Assembly: GCA_016722045.1 (NCBI GenBank) | Contig: JADKGY010000022.1 | Span: 142,127-206,126, forward strand | DNA length: 64,000 bases | Direction of reading: 5' to 3' | Source: Candidatus Opimibacter skivensis | GTDB lineage: Bacteria; Bacteroidota; Bacteroidia; Chitinophagales; Saprospiraceae | Part shown: in pieces, positions 53,633-62,439 of the stretch | Position numbering within the stretch: the stretch's first letter is position 1 | Layout of the letters: the number at the start of each line of letters is the position of its first letter | Translations under genes and position numbers: made by a program | The notes under the pieces: generated by a model | What the model was told of the DNA's origin: nothing | Databases searched by the model: none | What the model saw: the letters and a program-made list of their open reading frames with translations, nothing else

Positions 53633-54868
53633 TTATTTTTCTGAAACCTCAACTTTTCTCTCCGAATGCTTAAAAGCAATAAACGCAAACACTGCACTCA
53701 CCAACAACAATAAACTCCCAAGAAAAAACGGCGCACCCGGAATATAAATCGGATTCTCCGGTCGGATACCCCACGCGAATAAATTAGTCATAACCGGCGG
53801 ACCGATGATAGCAGCTGCACTCATGAGACTTGTTAATGCTCCCTGCAATTCACCCTGCTCCCGCACATCCACCTGGCTCGTGATTGTAGCCTGTAACGCA
53901 GGCCCCGCAATACCACCGAGACAATACGGTACCAAAATCACAAACATCATCCACCCAGATGTCGCTAAACCAAATAATACCATACCTACCGAATAAAGAA
54001 TAAGTCCGATATAAATACTTCGATGATTTCCCAGCCACGGATTAATTTTTCTGATCAGCAATCCCTGTACAATTCCTACAAGTGCACCTACCATGCCAAG
54101 TGAAAGACCAATCATACTTGGTGTCCAATGAAATCGTTCGATCGTATAAAATGACCAGTTGCTCTGTATAGCATGAGCTCCGATATAAACAAGGAACATC
54201 GCAACCAATAAATACCCCAGGTCAGGATATTTTTTGAGATGAAGTAATGAACCGAGTGGATTAGCACGTTTCCAATCCAACTCACGTCGATGATCAAGAC
54301 TCAATGATTCGGGAAGAATAAAATATCCCCACAACCAATTGAGAAAACACAAAACAGCTGCAGCAATAAACGGAACTCTTGGTCCAAGTCCGCCAAGCAA
54401 ACCTCCGATGACCGGCCCGATGATAAAGCCCATACCAAATGCAGCACCGATCATTCCAAAATTCTTTGCCCTTGTCTTTTCATCACTGATATCGGCGATG
54501 TAAGCAGCAGCAGTTGTAAAACTCGCACCAGTAAATCCCGCTAAAACCCGTCCAAGAAATATCCATTCGATCGTCGGTGCCCAACTCAACAAAATATAAT
54601 CTAATCCAAAACCAAAAAGAGACATCAGGATAATAGGCCTTCTGCCATACTTATCACTCAGATTACCAATGAGCGGCGCAAACATGAATTGTGTAATGGA
54701 AAATGCAAACAAGAGCCAACCATTGAGACTGGATGCATGACCGGTATCAACATGACCGATCTGCTTCAACAAGTTGGGCATGACTGGGATGATAATACCC
54801 CAGCCGATCACATCCATCAACAAGGTGACGAAGATGAAACCAATGGCAGCTTTACGATTTGATTGCAT
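53633..54868 (-). CDS. MFS multidrug/tetracycline-type exporter (TetA-like)
   Basis: 411 aa from the ATG at 54868; the longer open frame upstream runs through a GTGAGAG repeat and is not credible. Twelve membrane helices. The major-facilitator motif A is GNLSDKYGRRPIIL (about 75-88), and the motif GPVIGGLLGG corresponds to the drug:H+ antiporter motif C. IGWGIIIPVMPNLL is TetA-like. Chromosomal Bacteroidota relatives are often annotated as tetracycline resistance MFS pumps, but the substrate is unproven and no tetR is adjacent. A TACCTTCG box lies 4 nt before the start. Confidence 0.88.
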   Translation of the reverse strand: MQSNRKAAIGFIFVTLLMDVIGWGIIIPVMPNLLKQIGHVDTGHASSLNGWLLFAFSITQFMFAPLIGNLSDKYGRRPIILMSLFGFGLDYILLSWAPTIEWIFLGRVLAGFTGASFTTAAAYIADISDEKTRAKNFGMIGAAFGMGFIIGPVIGGLLGGLGPRVPFIAAAVLCFLNWLWGYFILPESLSLDHRRELDWKRANPLGSLLHLKKYPDLGYLLVAMFLVYIGAHAIQSNWSFYTIERFHWTPSMIGLSLGMVGALVGIVQGLLIRKINPWLGNHRSIYIGLILYSVGMVLFGLATSGWMMFVILVPYCLGGIAGPALQATITSQVDVREQGELQGALTSLMSAAAIIGPPVMTNLFAWGIRPENPIYIPGAPFFLGSLLLLVSAVFAFIAFKHSERKVEVSEK

Positions 54869-54883
54869 GATGCGAAGGTAGTA

Positions 54884-54941
54884 AGAGAAGTGAGAGAGTG
54901 AGAGAGTGAGAGAAGTGAGAGAAGTGAGAGGAGTGAGTTTT
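54884..54941. repeat. Heptamer array (GTGAGAG / AGTGAGA)
   Basis: About eight units of AGTGAGA/AGAGTGA with small slips, starting 16 bp upstream of the MFS exporter start codon. Confidence 0.85.
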
Positions 54942-55061
54942 GGAAGGCGCAACCTCTTCGTGAGAAGTAAGGCGAAGAGGTCGACCTGGCGCTTAGCCCC
55001 TAAATCCACTGTATGGACTTTCTCAAGATCCCTTTTATTGTTTCTATATAAAGCGGACCTC

Positions 55062-55121
55062 TAAATTTTTTTTAAGAGTACGGACAGGTCGCGACCTGTC
55101 CGTACTCTTAAAAAAAATTTA
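55062..55121. repeat. Perfect 60-bp palindrome with no loop
   Basis: 30-bp arms meet at GGTCG|CGACC. The core is TACGGACAGGTCG with its complement, with T8 on the left and A8 on the right. The T and A tracts are in the opposite order from a terminator. The stem can continue as ACCT/AGGT past one bulged base. It lies between divergent genes. Confidence 0.92.
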
Positions 55122-55227
55122 AGGTTTTACAAGATTCGTGGGTCAGTGGCATCCTTAGATTCAAGACGCAAATCTGTACTCTTTAAGTGACACTCCCAGA
55201 CTCGAAATACCTGAGATTTGAATGACA

Positions 55228-55259
55228 TTTGATAATCCATCCTAAACAAACTACTTTTG
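55228..55259 (+). promoter_or_regulatory. Promoter of the periplasmic PPIase gene (TTTG-N20-TACTTTTG)
   Basis: TTTG (55228-55231) and TACTTTTG (55252-55259) are 20 nt apart, an exact consensus match, about 100 nt before the ATG. Confidence 0.75.
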
Positions 55260-55358
55260 CAGGGCTTTTTTGGAAAGGGTCCTAAGGATTTTCCTGAATT
55301 TCAACTCCAGAAATAGGTGTAGTATTTTGATAAACAACATAGTATATATATATTAATT

Positions 55359-57470
55359 ATGGCTTTAATTAGTGAGATTCGTAAACACAGCTGGGTGCTG
55401 ATCGTCATGGTTGCTTTAGGCATGGGGGGATTTGTGCTCATGGACATGGTCAGTAAGGCCTCTAGAGCAAATGGAAGCAGTTATACCGTCGGTACCGTAA
55501 ATGGTCAGAAAATTGAATGGCCTGACTTTCAACGCGCAGAAAGGATACTATATCCCAACTCCACTGGAGATGTCTATGGCCAGCGTAATTATATCTGGAA
55601 CTATATGGTCGAAGAGCGTCTCCTCAGAGATGAATCTGAAGATCTCGGCTTGAGCGTAGGTGAAGAAGAGCTTCAGGATCTTGAGTTCGGTACACACCTG
55701 AGCCCGATCATTCAACGTAATTTCCGTGATCCGAATACAGGCCAGGTCGATATGAAAAATCTCGATCAGATCAAAGCCAACCTGGGTACAGGAAAACTTC
55801 AGCCACAACTTGAAGAATACTGGGGATACCAAAGCGGTGAAATCAAAAAAGAAAGAATCCAGCGGAAGCTGACCAATATCGTCAAGAAAGGTATCTATAC
55901 ACCTACCTGGATGGCCCAGCAGTTGCAGGCAGAGCAGGGCACGACATTAGATTTCAAATATGTCAAAATTCCTGTTGACACTACAGCTACAAGTGAAGTC
56001 AAACTCACAGATGATGACTTCAAGGCATTCATGAAAGAAAATGAAGGCCTGATGAAGAAGAAGGAAGAATTCAGAACAGTTGAATTCGTTGTGTTCAACG
56101 TCGTACCGACTGCCGAAGATTCTGCATTAGTTCGTACAGCGATCACTGACCGGATTCAGCAATTCCGGGAAGCAAAAAATGATTCTCTTTTTGTGGAGAA
56201 TAACTATGGAACAATCGATGCCGTCTATTACAAAAAAGATGACCTGGCAGAATCTATTGCTGACACAGCTTTTAAACTTCCGATTGGTTCAGTATATGGC
56301 CCATACATCGATGGAGTAGACATGAAAGCAGTCAAAATTCTGGATAGAAAAATAATCGCTGACTCAGTTAAAGCTCGTCATATCCTGATCAGGGCAGAGA
56401 ATGCAGGAGCTATTGCTTCAGCTCGCAAGACGATTGATAGTCTCAGGACGCTGATAGAATCAGGCAAAGAAAGATTTGATTCATTAGCGATGAGAGTTAG
56501 CCAGGATGGCAGCGGACCTAAAGGCGGAGATCTTGGGTATTCAGCGATCAACAGAATGGTAAAGCCTTTCAATGATGCATTGTTCTTTACCGGAAAAAAA
56601 GAAGGTGAGCTGCAAGTGGTGACGACTCAATTCGGTGTGCACCTTATTGAAATCACCGGTAGAAAATATATCAAAAATACAGAAGGTGTGAAACTGGCTT
56701 ATCTCATAGAGCCTATCGTACCTTCAGAGAGCACACAAGCTGCCATCTATGATGATGCCATTGAATTCAGTGGTCAAAACAGAACGGTTGAAGCGCTACA
56801 CAAAGCAGTTGAAGCTAAACCTGAGTTAAGTGTTGAAACAGCGGAAGGATTGACAGCAAATGGATACCAGTTTTCAACGCTCGGTAGCGGTGGCACGTCA
56901 AGAGATATCATACGATGGGCTTTCAAAAAGGATACAAAGCTGGGTTCAGTATCACCTGAAGTATTTGTGTACGACGAGCCTACTTTATTTTATAATGCTC
57001 ATTATGTAGTACCCGGATTAAAATCCATTATGAAACCAGGTACATACACACTGGCTGAGGTGAAAGAGAAATACAAACAAAAAGTGCTTGAAAAGAAACA
57101 AGCTGAACTTATAGCATCTAAAATCACAAGCACAGATCTTCAGGCTATTGCTGATCAGTTTCATGTACCCATTGATACATTCAAAAATGTCAATTTCAAC
57201 ATGAGCTATCTTGATGGAATAGGTGGTGAGACCGCACTGATCGGCAGAGTGTCTATCATGAAAGTCGGGGAGACATCTAAACCTATAGCCGGTCAAACAG
57301 GAACTTTTGTAGCCCAGGTGTACAATATGGCAGATCCTAATGTGACCACTGACCTGAGCTCATTTAAGAATCAGTCTTTAATGGTAGCACGTGGCAGCGT
57401 GGATAGCCGCTTGATGGAAGTCCTCAAAGCAAAAGCCAAGCTCAGCGATAACAGGTACACCTTCTACTAG
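55359..57470 (+). CDS. Periplasmic peptidyl-prolyl isomerase, SurA/PpiD-like
   Basis: 703-aa chaperone anchored by one N-terminal helix (about 10-32, after ALISEIRKHSW). A SurA_N/PpiD-type N-domain covers about 40-200. A parvulin domain spans about 335-440 with ARHILIRAENAG, SQDGSGPKGGDLGYS and VTTQFGVHLIEITGRK. A second, degenerate parvulin-like or C-terminal helical part follows. The layout is that of PpiD, which helps outer membrane proteins fold. It is the first gene of a possible run with a MORN lipoprotein and PorQ, but a hairpin lies after it. Confidence 0.9.
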   Translation: MALISEIRKHSWVLIVMVALGMGGFVLMDMVSKASRANGSSYTVGTVNGQKIEWPDFQRAERILYPNSTGDVYGQRNYIWNYMVEERLLRDESEDLGLSVGEEELQDLEFGTHLSPIIQRNFRDPNTGQVDMKNLDQIKANLGTGKLQPQLEEYWGYQSGEIKKERIQRKLTNIVKKGIYTPTWMAQQLQAEQGTTLDFKYVKIPVDTTATSEVKLTDDDFKAFMKENEGLMKKKEEFRTVEFVVFNVVPTAEDSALVRTAITDRIQQFREAKNDSLFVENNYGTIDAVYYKKDDLAESIADTAFKLPIGSVYGPYIDGVDMKAVKILDRKIIADSVKARHILIRAENAGAIASARKTIDSLRTLIESGKERFDSLAMRVSQDGSGPKGGDLGYSAINRMVKPFNDALFFTGKKEGELQVVTTQFGVHLIEITGRKYIKNTEGVKLAYLIEPIVPSESTQAAIYDDAIEFSGQNRTVEALHKAVEAKPELSVETAEGLTANGYQFSTLGSGGTSRDIIRWAFKKDTKLGSVSPEVFVYDEPTLFYNAHYVVPGLKSIMKPGTYTLAEVKEKYKQKVLEKKQAELIASKITSTDLQAIADQFHVPIDTFKNVNFNMSYLDGIGGETALIGRVSIMKVGETSKPIAGQTGTFVAQVYNMADPNVTTDLSSFKNQSLMVARGSVDSRLMEVLKAKAKLSDNRYTFY

Positions 57471-57496
57471 CAGAAGAAAATTGACAGATATAGGTA

Positions 57497-57528
57497 ATTG
57501 CCTGGCCAGGACATCCTCGCCGGGCAAT
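57497..57528 (+). terminator. Hairpin after the PPIase gene
   Basis: ATTGCCTGGC pairs with GCCGGGCAAT (one G-U pair), followed by TTCATTT. It is 26 nt beyond the stop; termination is probable but the T run is interrupted. Confidence 0.65.
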
Positions 57529-57559
57529 TTCATTTAAAGCCTTTCGTTTAAAAAAGTTG

Positions 57560-58156
57560 ATGCCATCTATCAGAAATCTATTCATCCTTGTGGTCCTCCT
57601 TGTGAGTTGTCAAAAGGAAAAGACCAAAGTAGAAGTAGATCCTTACTCAGGATTTAAGACGACCTATACCTTAAATCCAAAAGATCAGACTACATATCAG
57701 GGTCCCTATACGAAGGTGGACTCCTCCGGCGTATTGCTTGAGAAGGGTGTTTATGAGGCAGGACAGTTGCAGGGTATCCGGGAACTATATTTCCCGGATG
57801 GAAAGGTCAAGGTCAGAGAGCACTATTCAAAAGGACAAATGACGGATCTTTATGAATATTTTTTCCCCAATGGCCAATTACAACTTCAGGGCGATTATGT
57901 TGACGGCGCGATGTATGGTGTCTGGCGAAAATATAATGAAGCAGGCAAGCTGCTTGAAGAAGTCATGATGGTGCAGAATGAGGAGATGGGACCATTTACG
58001 GAATATTATCCCGATGGTACTTTGCAGACACAGGGCACTTATCTTCATGGCCCGAATGAAGATGGAATATTAAATCTCTATGATGAATCAGGAACGTTAT
58101 ACAAAACGATGCTTTGCGATAGTGGAAAATGTGTTACAACCTGGCAAAAGAAATAA
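57560..58156 (+). CDS. MORN-repeat (YwqK-like) lipoprotein
   Basis: 198 aa from the ATG at 57560, with lipobox LLVSC (Cys17). The body is a row of MORN-variant/YwqK-type repeats: GVYEAGQLQGIRELYFPDGK, HYSKGQMTDLYEYFFPNGQL, GDYVDGAMYGVWRKYNEAGK and YLHGPNEDGILNLYDESGTL. Such repeats form a flat beta-hairpin stack; YwqK relatives are often called antitoxins, but no toxin gene is adjacent. A surface or periplasmic lipoprotein is the safe reading. Its end overlaps the start of porQ by about 35 nt. Confidence 0.83.
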   Translation: MPSIRNLFILVVLLVSCQKEKTKVEVDPYSGFKTTYTLNPKDQTTYQGPYTKVDSSGVLLEKGVYEAGQLQGIRELYFPDGKVKVREHYSKGQMTDLYEYFFPNGQLQLQGDYVDGAMYGVWRKYNEAGKLLEEVMMVQNEEMGPFTEYYPDGTLQTQGTYLHGPNEDGILNLYDESGTLYKTMLCDSGKCVTTWQKK

Positions 58157-59216
58157 CTTTCTTGCCTTACTGTTCCTCTGCTGGTCAGCTATTGCATGGA
58201 GTCAGCGTGGAGGAGAACACATATTCGAATTTGTCAACCTTACTACTTCTGCCAGATCAACTGCATTAGGCGGAAGTCAGATCGCAGTGATATCTAATGA
58301 TTACAGTCTCGTGGGCGGCAATCCTGCTATGCTTAATGAATCGATGAGCGGCACACTCATTTTTCAGGACAATTTTCATTTTGCCGGTATTAACAATGGC
58401 TATGCAGGCTATGCAAAATATTTTCCAGGATTGAAATCAACATTGCATGGGGGAGTACAATATCTGTCATATGGAACATTTACTGCCGCTGATGAAATGG
58501 GAAATGTCGAAGGTGAATTCAATGCAAAAGATATCGCCTTGAATGTCGGCATATCAAAACAATTGAATGAACGCATGACGGCTGGCTTTCTGATACGTTA
58601 TGTTCAGTCTTCACTTGAGACATATAGTTCTAATGGTCTTGTAATGGATGCAGGTATCACCTATAAGAGTGAAGATGGATACAATTATTATGCAGTTGTG
58701 CTGAGAGGAACAGGTGTTCAGTTTTCAAAATATTATCCTGATGATGCAAAGGGTCGCATGCCTGTAGATTTTCAGATCGGATATTCTAAGCGGCTGCAGT
58801 ATGTGCCTTTCAGGCTTTCGATATTGGCCCACGATCTCAATCGATGGGACCTTCGCTATGACAGTCCACTTGATGAACAAAACGGACTTGACCTTGGAGG
58901 TGAAGCCCCAAAGCCACCCAGTAAGTTTGGACAAAGTGTTGACAATACTTTCAGGCATCTGACATTCGGTGGTGAATTTTTGATCGGTAAAAAGGAAAGT
59001 CTCATGCTTCGTTTTGGATACAATCATCAGCGCAGAAAAGAATTATCTGTTGTGAACCTTCGCAGCCTTTCAGGTTTTTCAGCAGGTGTTGGCATAAATC
59101 TTAAAGCCTTTATTCTTGATTATGGCTTCGCTGTCTATCACCAGGCCGGATCATCGAAGCATCTGGGATTGCGCATCGATCTCGATCAGTTGAAGAGGAA
59201 GAAGATCATTGACTGA
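58122..59216 (+). CDS. porQ: Type IX secretion system protein PorQ
   Basis: About 364 aa if the GTG at 58122 is used (another GTG at 58131 is equally possible; the ATG at 58080 would add 14 residues before the signal peptide). The signal region is NNFLALLFLCWSAIAWSQ. The mature start GGEHIFEFVNLTTSARSTALG and the following GGNPAMLN motif are typical of PorQ/PorV-like barrels. PorQ is an outer membrane part of the T9SS attachment complex. Its first codons lie in the end of the MORN lipoprotein gene, so the two are coupled. Confidence 0.87.
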   Translation: MENVLQPGKRNNFLALLFLCWSAIAWSQRGGEHIFEFVNLTTSARSTALGGSQIAVISNDYSLVGGNPAMLNESMSGTLIFQDNFHFAGINNGYAGYAKYFPGLKSTLHGGVQYLSYGTFTAADEMGNVEGEFNAKDIALNVGISKQLNERMTAGFLIRYVQSSLETYSSNGLVMDAGITYKSEDGYNYYAVVLRGTGVQFSKYYPDDAKGRMPVDFQIGYSKRLQYVPFRLSILAHDLNRWDLRYDSPLDEQNGLDLGGEAPKPPSKFGQSVDNTFRHLTFGGEFLIGKKESLMLRFGYNHQRRKELSVVNLRSLSGFSAGVGINLKAFILDYGFAVYHQAGSSKHLGLRIDLDQLKRKKIID

Positions 59217-59217
59217 T

Positions 59218-59294
59218 TTGCCCCTAAATCCCCTGATACTTCGACTGCTATCTCTCAACCTTTGGCTACAGCTCAGCAACCGGGGACTTTATTT
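59218..59294 (+). repeat. ~75-bp dispersed repeat, copy 1 (inverted partner at 63861)
   Basis: It begins TTGCCCCTAAATCCCC just after the porQ stop and ends with AGCTCAGCAACCGGGGACT. It matches the reverse complement of 63861-63936 with about three differences. The two copies flank the cyclase, rpoN and aminotransferase genes. Confidence 0.92.
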
Positions 59295-59304
59295 TTCTTA
59301 CTGT

Positions 59305-59358
59305 CTTACCCTCTTATCCTCTTATCCTCTCACTCTATCACTCTCTCACTCTTCTATT
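59305..59358. repeat. Short tandem repeat CCTCTTAT then CACTCTCT
   Basis: Two kinds of near-8-bp words follow each other: TACCCTCTTATCCTCTTATC and then CTCACTCTATCACTCTCTCA. It ends at the stop codon of the convergent cyclase gene. Unlike the other arrays its period is mostly 8. Confidence 0.75.
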
Positions 59359-60484
59359 CAGACACCACAGTATACAACGGCAGGTTCTCCATCTTTCCTT
59401 TTATCAGGAGATCTCCTTTATGCTCAGGCTTTAGCTTAGAACCTTCCCATGGTAAAAGTTCTTTCAGATCATGAGAGATCAGGAGATTTACTTCGAGGTG
59501 ATTACATCGGTTTTGGATACGGGCTGCAGTGCCGACGACCTCTCCGGAGAAAGCGATGTCACGTTTGACGACACCGATTTCGCCTACCATGACAGGACCA
59601 CAGTGAAGACCTGCTTTGAAATCAGGGACTACACCATATTGGGCCATGTAATATGATGATCTGTGATTGAAAACTTTTCTCACTTCAATCGGACAGCGGA
59701 TACAATTGAGTTTATTCAATCCGGATTTCATCCACCAGCTGACGGTGACTTCATCGCCGACGTATTGATAGATATTTCCTTTGTGTCTGAGGATGACAGG
59801 TGTCACATCACGCACAACATCTTTGATAAAATTGAAGTATTGTTGTTCGCCGAGGACCTGAGCAATGTATGTTGATGCTCTCAGATCAAGAAACATGAAG
59901 ATGTGTTCTTCGCGTTTGGGTCTGAAATATCTGCCCATGAAAAAACTACTGAGATTACCCGGACCATATTTATCATTGATGAGAATGCCTGCTATGGTCA
60001 GTAATACAATGAAGAGCCAGAGGAAATAATCTTTAGCAAATGTCAGGCTCCGGATGTGATGACCCAGTTGTGAAAAAATATCTTTCTCAGGCAGACCTTC
60101 TTCAGCAGCGAGTGAGACTCTCGTAAGAAATGCCAGCACCGTAACAAAGAAGATAATGAGCGTAAAAGCAATGAGAATATAAACAAGTGCTTGTCCATAA
60201 GGATGATTTCTGACCCATCGCTGTAGATAAGCGACCAGGATAGCACCACCGATCATGCCCGCAACGAAAGTGGCTATCGCATTGACCATCATGGATGTCC
60301 AGAAATCATAACCGGCCAGATTCACATTTTGCGAAAGGAGTACCAGGTAATCATATACGGACTGGCTAATGGAAAAAAATACCCAGATCCCTGTGATCCA
60401 AAGTATTTTATCCAATTCGCTCTTGGATCTGAACACTTCCAGGATGGGAGGTGTATCAGGAGTGTCCGGATGTTTAGTATTCAC
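59354..60484 (-). CDS. Membrane-bound adenylate/guanylate cyclase (class III)
   Basis: 376 aa starting at GTG (60484). Four membrane helices (about 27-48, 66-86, 98-120 and 148-170) form a sensor or anchor region. The class III cyclase domain covers about 190-365: FMFLDLRAST with the first metal Asp, YQYVGDEVTVSWW with the second, then GLHCGPVMVGEIGVVKRDI and the transition-state region GEVVGTAARIQNRC. Substrate choice (ATP or GTP) cannot be decided by eye. It would make cAMP or cGMP in response to a membrane signal. Single gene. Confidence 0.87.
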   Translation of the reverse strand: MNTKHPDTPDTPPILEVFRSKSELDKILWITGIWVFFSISQSVYDYLVLLSQNVNLAGYDFWTSMMVNAIATFVAGMIGGAILVAYLQRWVRNHPYGQALVYILIAFTLIIFFVTVLAFLTRVSLAAEEGLPEKDIFSQLGHHIRSLTFAKDYFLWLFIVLLTIAGILINDKYGPGNLSSFFMGRYFRPKREEHIFMFLDLRASTYIAQVLGEQQYFNFIKDVVRDVTPVILRHKGNIYQYVGDEVTVSWWMKSGLNKLNCIRCPIEVRKVFNHRSSYYMAQYGVVPDFKAGLHCGPVMVGEIGVVKRDIAFSGEVVGTAARIQNRCNHLEVNLLISHDLKELLPWEGSKLKPEHKGDLLIKGKMENLPLYTVVSE

Positions 60485-60891
60485 GATGATAGGTAGAATT
60501 CAAATCAAAGGGCAAAATTAGTCAATAGCATAGAGCAGAGTGCATAGAGCATAGAGAAAATTGGTTATACGTTATGGGTTGATAGAAAGTGGACTGGGTA
60601 TAGGGTGTCAGGTGTAAACAGTAAAAACCTGATTTCATCTTGGGAACAAAAAACAATCACTTCATGTGATAAACTAGGTTAAGGGTTATTGGTTTATGAA
60701 AATGAGGGCATTTTGCAAATGATCTATACTCAAAAACCATAAAAACAGTCCTATGGCAAATACTAACAACCTTTAACCCAATCACCTGTCTACTTTCTAT
60801 CAACCAATAACGAATAGCCATTTTCAAATTAAATATTTTCGTAATATGAAAATGGAATGCTATATTTGCCCTTAGCGCGATCCGTGTCCAT
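60485..60891. other. Divergent gap of 407 bp upstream of rpoN
   Basis: A 25-bp inverted repeat with two mismatches (60570-60594 and 60788-60812, core GGTTGATAGAAAGTGGAC) encloses about 190 bp, including several GGTTAAGGGTT/AACCTTTAACCC-like words. A TATATTTG promoter box for rpoN lies outside it at 60861. No gene seen. Confidence 0.65.
60861..60868 (+). promoter_or_regulatory. -7 box of rpoN (TATATTTG)
   Basis: It matches TAnnTTTG. TTTC sits 20 nt upstream in the -33 position. The box ends 23 nt before the rpoN ATG. Confidence 0.6.
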
Positions 60892-62391
60892 ATGATCAGA
60901 CAACAACTTTCACAGAAGCTTCTTCAGAAACTCTCCCCTCAACAGATTCAGTTGATGAAGCTGCTACAGATACCTACTGTCTCCCTCGAGCAGCGGATTA
61001 AAGAAGAACTGGAAGCCAACCCGGCACTTGAAGAACCGGATAATTACAATGAGTCCACACCGGACGATGCCCAGGAGGAGAAAAGTGATGCAGCGGAAAA
61101 GGAAAAGGAAGAGGACTATGAGCTGGACGATTATCTCAATGACTACATCGAGGATGATCCGGTCAGTTATCATACGACTGAGACCGTAAGCGAACAACGC
61201 GAAAAGAATCTGCCTGCTGTAGTGTCCAGTACATTCCATGACTACCTGGATCAGCAATTGGGTCTGCTCAATCTGGATTCAGAAGTACATCGTATCATAG
61301 CTCAGCAGATCATCGGTAGTATTGATGATACAGGTTATCTGCGACGGGATATTCCTTCACTCATCGATGATATCCTGTTTGCGTTCAATATCGAAGTGAC
61401 TACAAAACAAGTCGTGGAAGTGCTCGCGATGATCCAGCGTTTTGATCCGCCGGGTGTGTGTGCACGCGATCTTCGAGAGACACTCATGATACAGTTACAG
61501 CAAAGATTAAATCTGGCGGAAGCTGTAGAAGATGATGAGTTGGTAGAAATATTAAAACTCGGATTGCTGATATTGAATAAACACTTTGAAGCATTTTCCA
61601 AAAAACATTTTTCAAGACTTCAGCGACAATTGGAGATATCAGAATCACAACTGAAAGATGCTCTTGATGAAATCCTGAAATTGAATCCCAAACCGGCCAG
61701 CGGATATACAAGTCAGTTTGATACACAGACCCAGACGATTATTCCGGATTTTATGGTCACCAACCGTGACGGAGAATTGGAATTGACAATGGATGTTCGT
61801 AATGCACCGGATTTGCGGATCAATGATCAGTATGTAGATATGCTCAAGTCCTATCAGACAAAACGCGAAGCACATACGGTCAACAAGGAAAATAAAGAAG
61901 CGATCATATTTATCAAGCAAAAGATTGATTCTGCAAAATGGTTTATTGATGCGATCAAACAGCGGCAGAACACACTCAAGCAGACGATGTATGCGATCAT
62001 GCAGTTTCAGAAAGAATTTTTTCTGACCGGTGATTCCACAAAGCTCAAGCCGATGATCCTTCGGGATATTGCAGAGCTGACCAGTCTTGATATTTCTACG
62101 GTTTCACGTGTAGCGAGCAGCAAATTTGTGCAGACAGAATTTGGAACAAAGCGGCTGAAAGATTTCTTTTCAGAATCGATAGTGAATGTAGAAGGCGATG
62201 AAGTATCTACGCAGGAAGTCAAATCTATCCTGGGTGAGATCATAGCCGGTGAGCATAAACGCAAGCCGTTGTCTGACGAAAAATTGAGACAAATGCTGGA
62301 ACAAAAAGGGTACAGCATCGCGCGACGCACCGTTGCGAAATACAGGGAGCAGCTTAATATACCTGTGGCGAGGTTGAGGAAGGAGTTGTGA
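60892..62391 (+). CDS. rpoN: RNA polymerase sigma-54 factor RpoN
   Basis: 499 aa, the usual length. The glutamine/leucine-rich region I is QQLSQKLLQKLSPQQIQLMK and on to IKEELEANPALEE. An acidic region II (about 50-95) follows. The core-binding region spans about 110-330. The DNA-binding part holds the helix-turn-helix near STVSRVASSKFVQTEFG and the diagnostic RpoN box ARRTVAKYRE near residue 475. It directs transcription at -24/-12 promoters with enhancer-binding activators, none of which are encoded in this window. Own promoter. Confidence 0.96.
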   Translation: MIRQQLSQKLLQKLSPQQIQLMKLLQIPTVSLEQRIKEELEANPALEEPDNYNESTPDDAQEEKSDAAEKEKEEDYELDDYLNDYIEDDPVSYHTTETVSEQREKNLPAVVSSTFHDYLDQQLGLLNLDSEVHRIIAQQIIGSIDDTGYLRRDIPSLIDDILFAFNIEVTTKQVVEVLAMIQRFDPPGVCARDLRETLMIQLQQRLNLAEAVEDDELVEILKLGLLILNKHFEAFSKKHFSRLQRQLEISESQLKDALDEILKLNPKPASGYTSQFDTQTQTIIPDFMVTNRDGELELTMDVRNAPDLRINDQYVDMLKSYQTKREAHTVNKENKEAIIFIKQKIDSAKWFIDAIKQRQNTLKQTMYAIMQFQKEFFLTGDSTKLKPMILRDIAELTSLDISTVSRVASSKFVQTEFGTKRLKDFFSESIVNVEGDEVSTQEVKSILGEIIAGEHKRKPLSDEKLRQMLEQKGYSIARRTVAKYREQLNIPVARLRKEL

Positions 62392-62397
62392 GACGCC

Positions 62398-62421
62398 GTT
62401 GTTGGAGTTTTCTCCAACAAC
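62398..62421. terminator. Hairpin between rpoN and the aminotransferase
   Basis: GTTGTTGGAG-tttt-CTCCAACAAC is a perfect 10-bp stem. An outer ACGCC/GGCGT pair (62393 and 62434) and TTTTAATT follow. It can serve both convergent genes. Confidence 0.75.
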
Positions 62422-62439
62422 CAGATATGTGTCGGCGTT

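Larger units (their letters stand above)
54869..55358. other. Divergent gap of 490 bp with repeats and a palindrome
   Basis: From left to right: a TACCTTCG box (54873-54880), the GTGAGAG array, hairpin ACCTCTTCG...CGAAGAGGT (54958-54988), a TAGCCCCTAAATCC fragment (54996-55009) shared with the 59218 repeat, the perfect palindrome (55062-55121) and the PPIase promoter (55228-55259). No gene is seen. Confidence 0.75.

Noticed and set aside
53633..55009. Longer start of the MFS exporter at 55009
   Set aside because: The extra 47 codons run through the GTGAGAG array, and the ATG at 54868 gives the normal first helix.
57560..58156. YwqK antitoxin of a toxin-antitoxin pair
   Set aside because: The neighbours are a PPIase and PorQ, with no toxin; the lipobox and MORN-type repeats describe it better.
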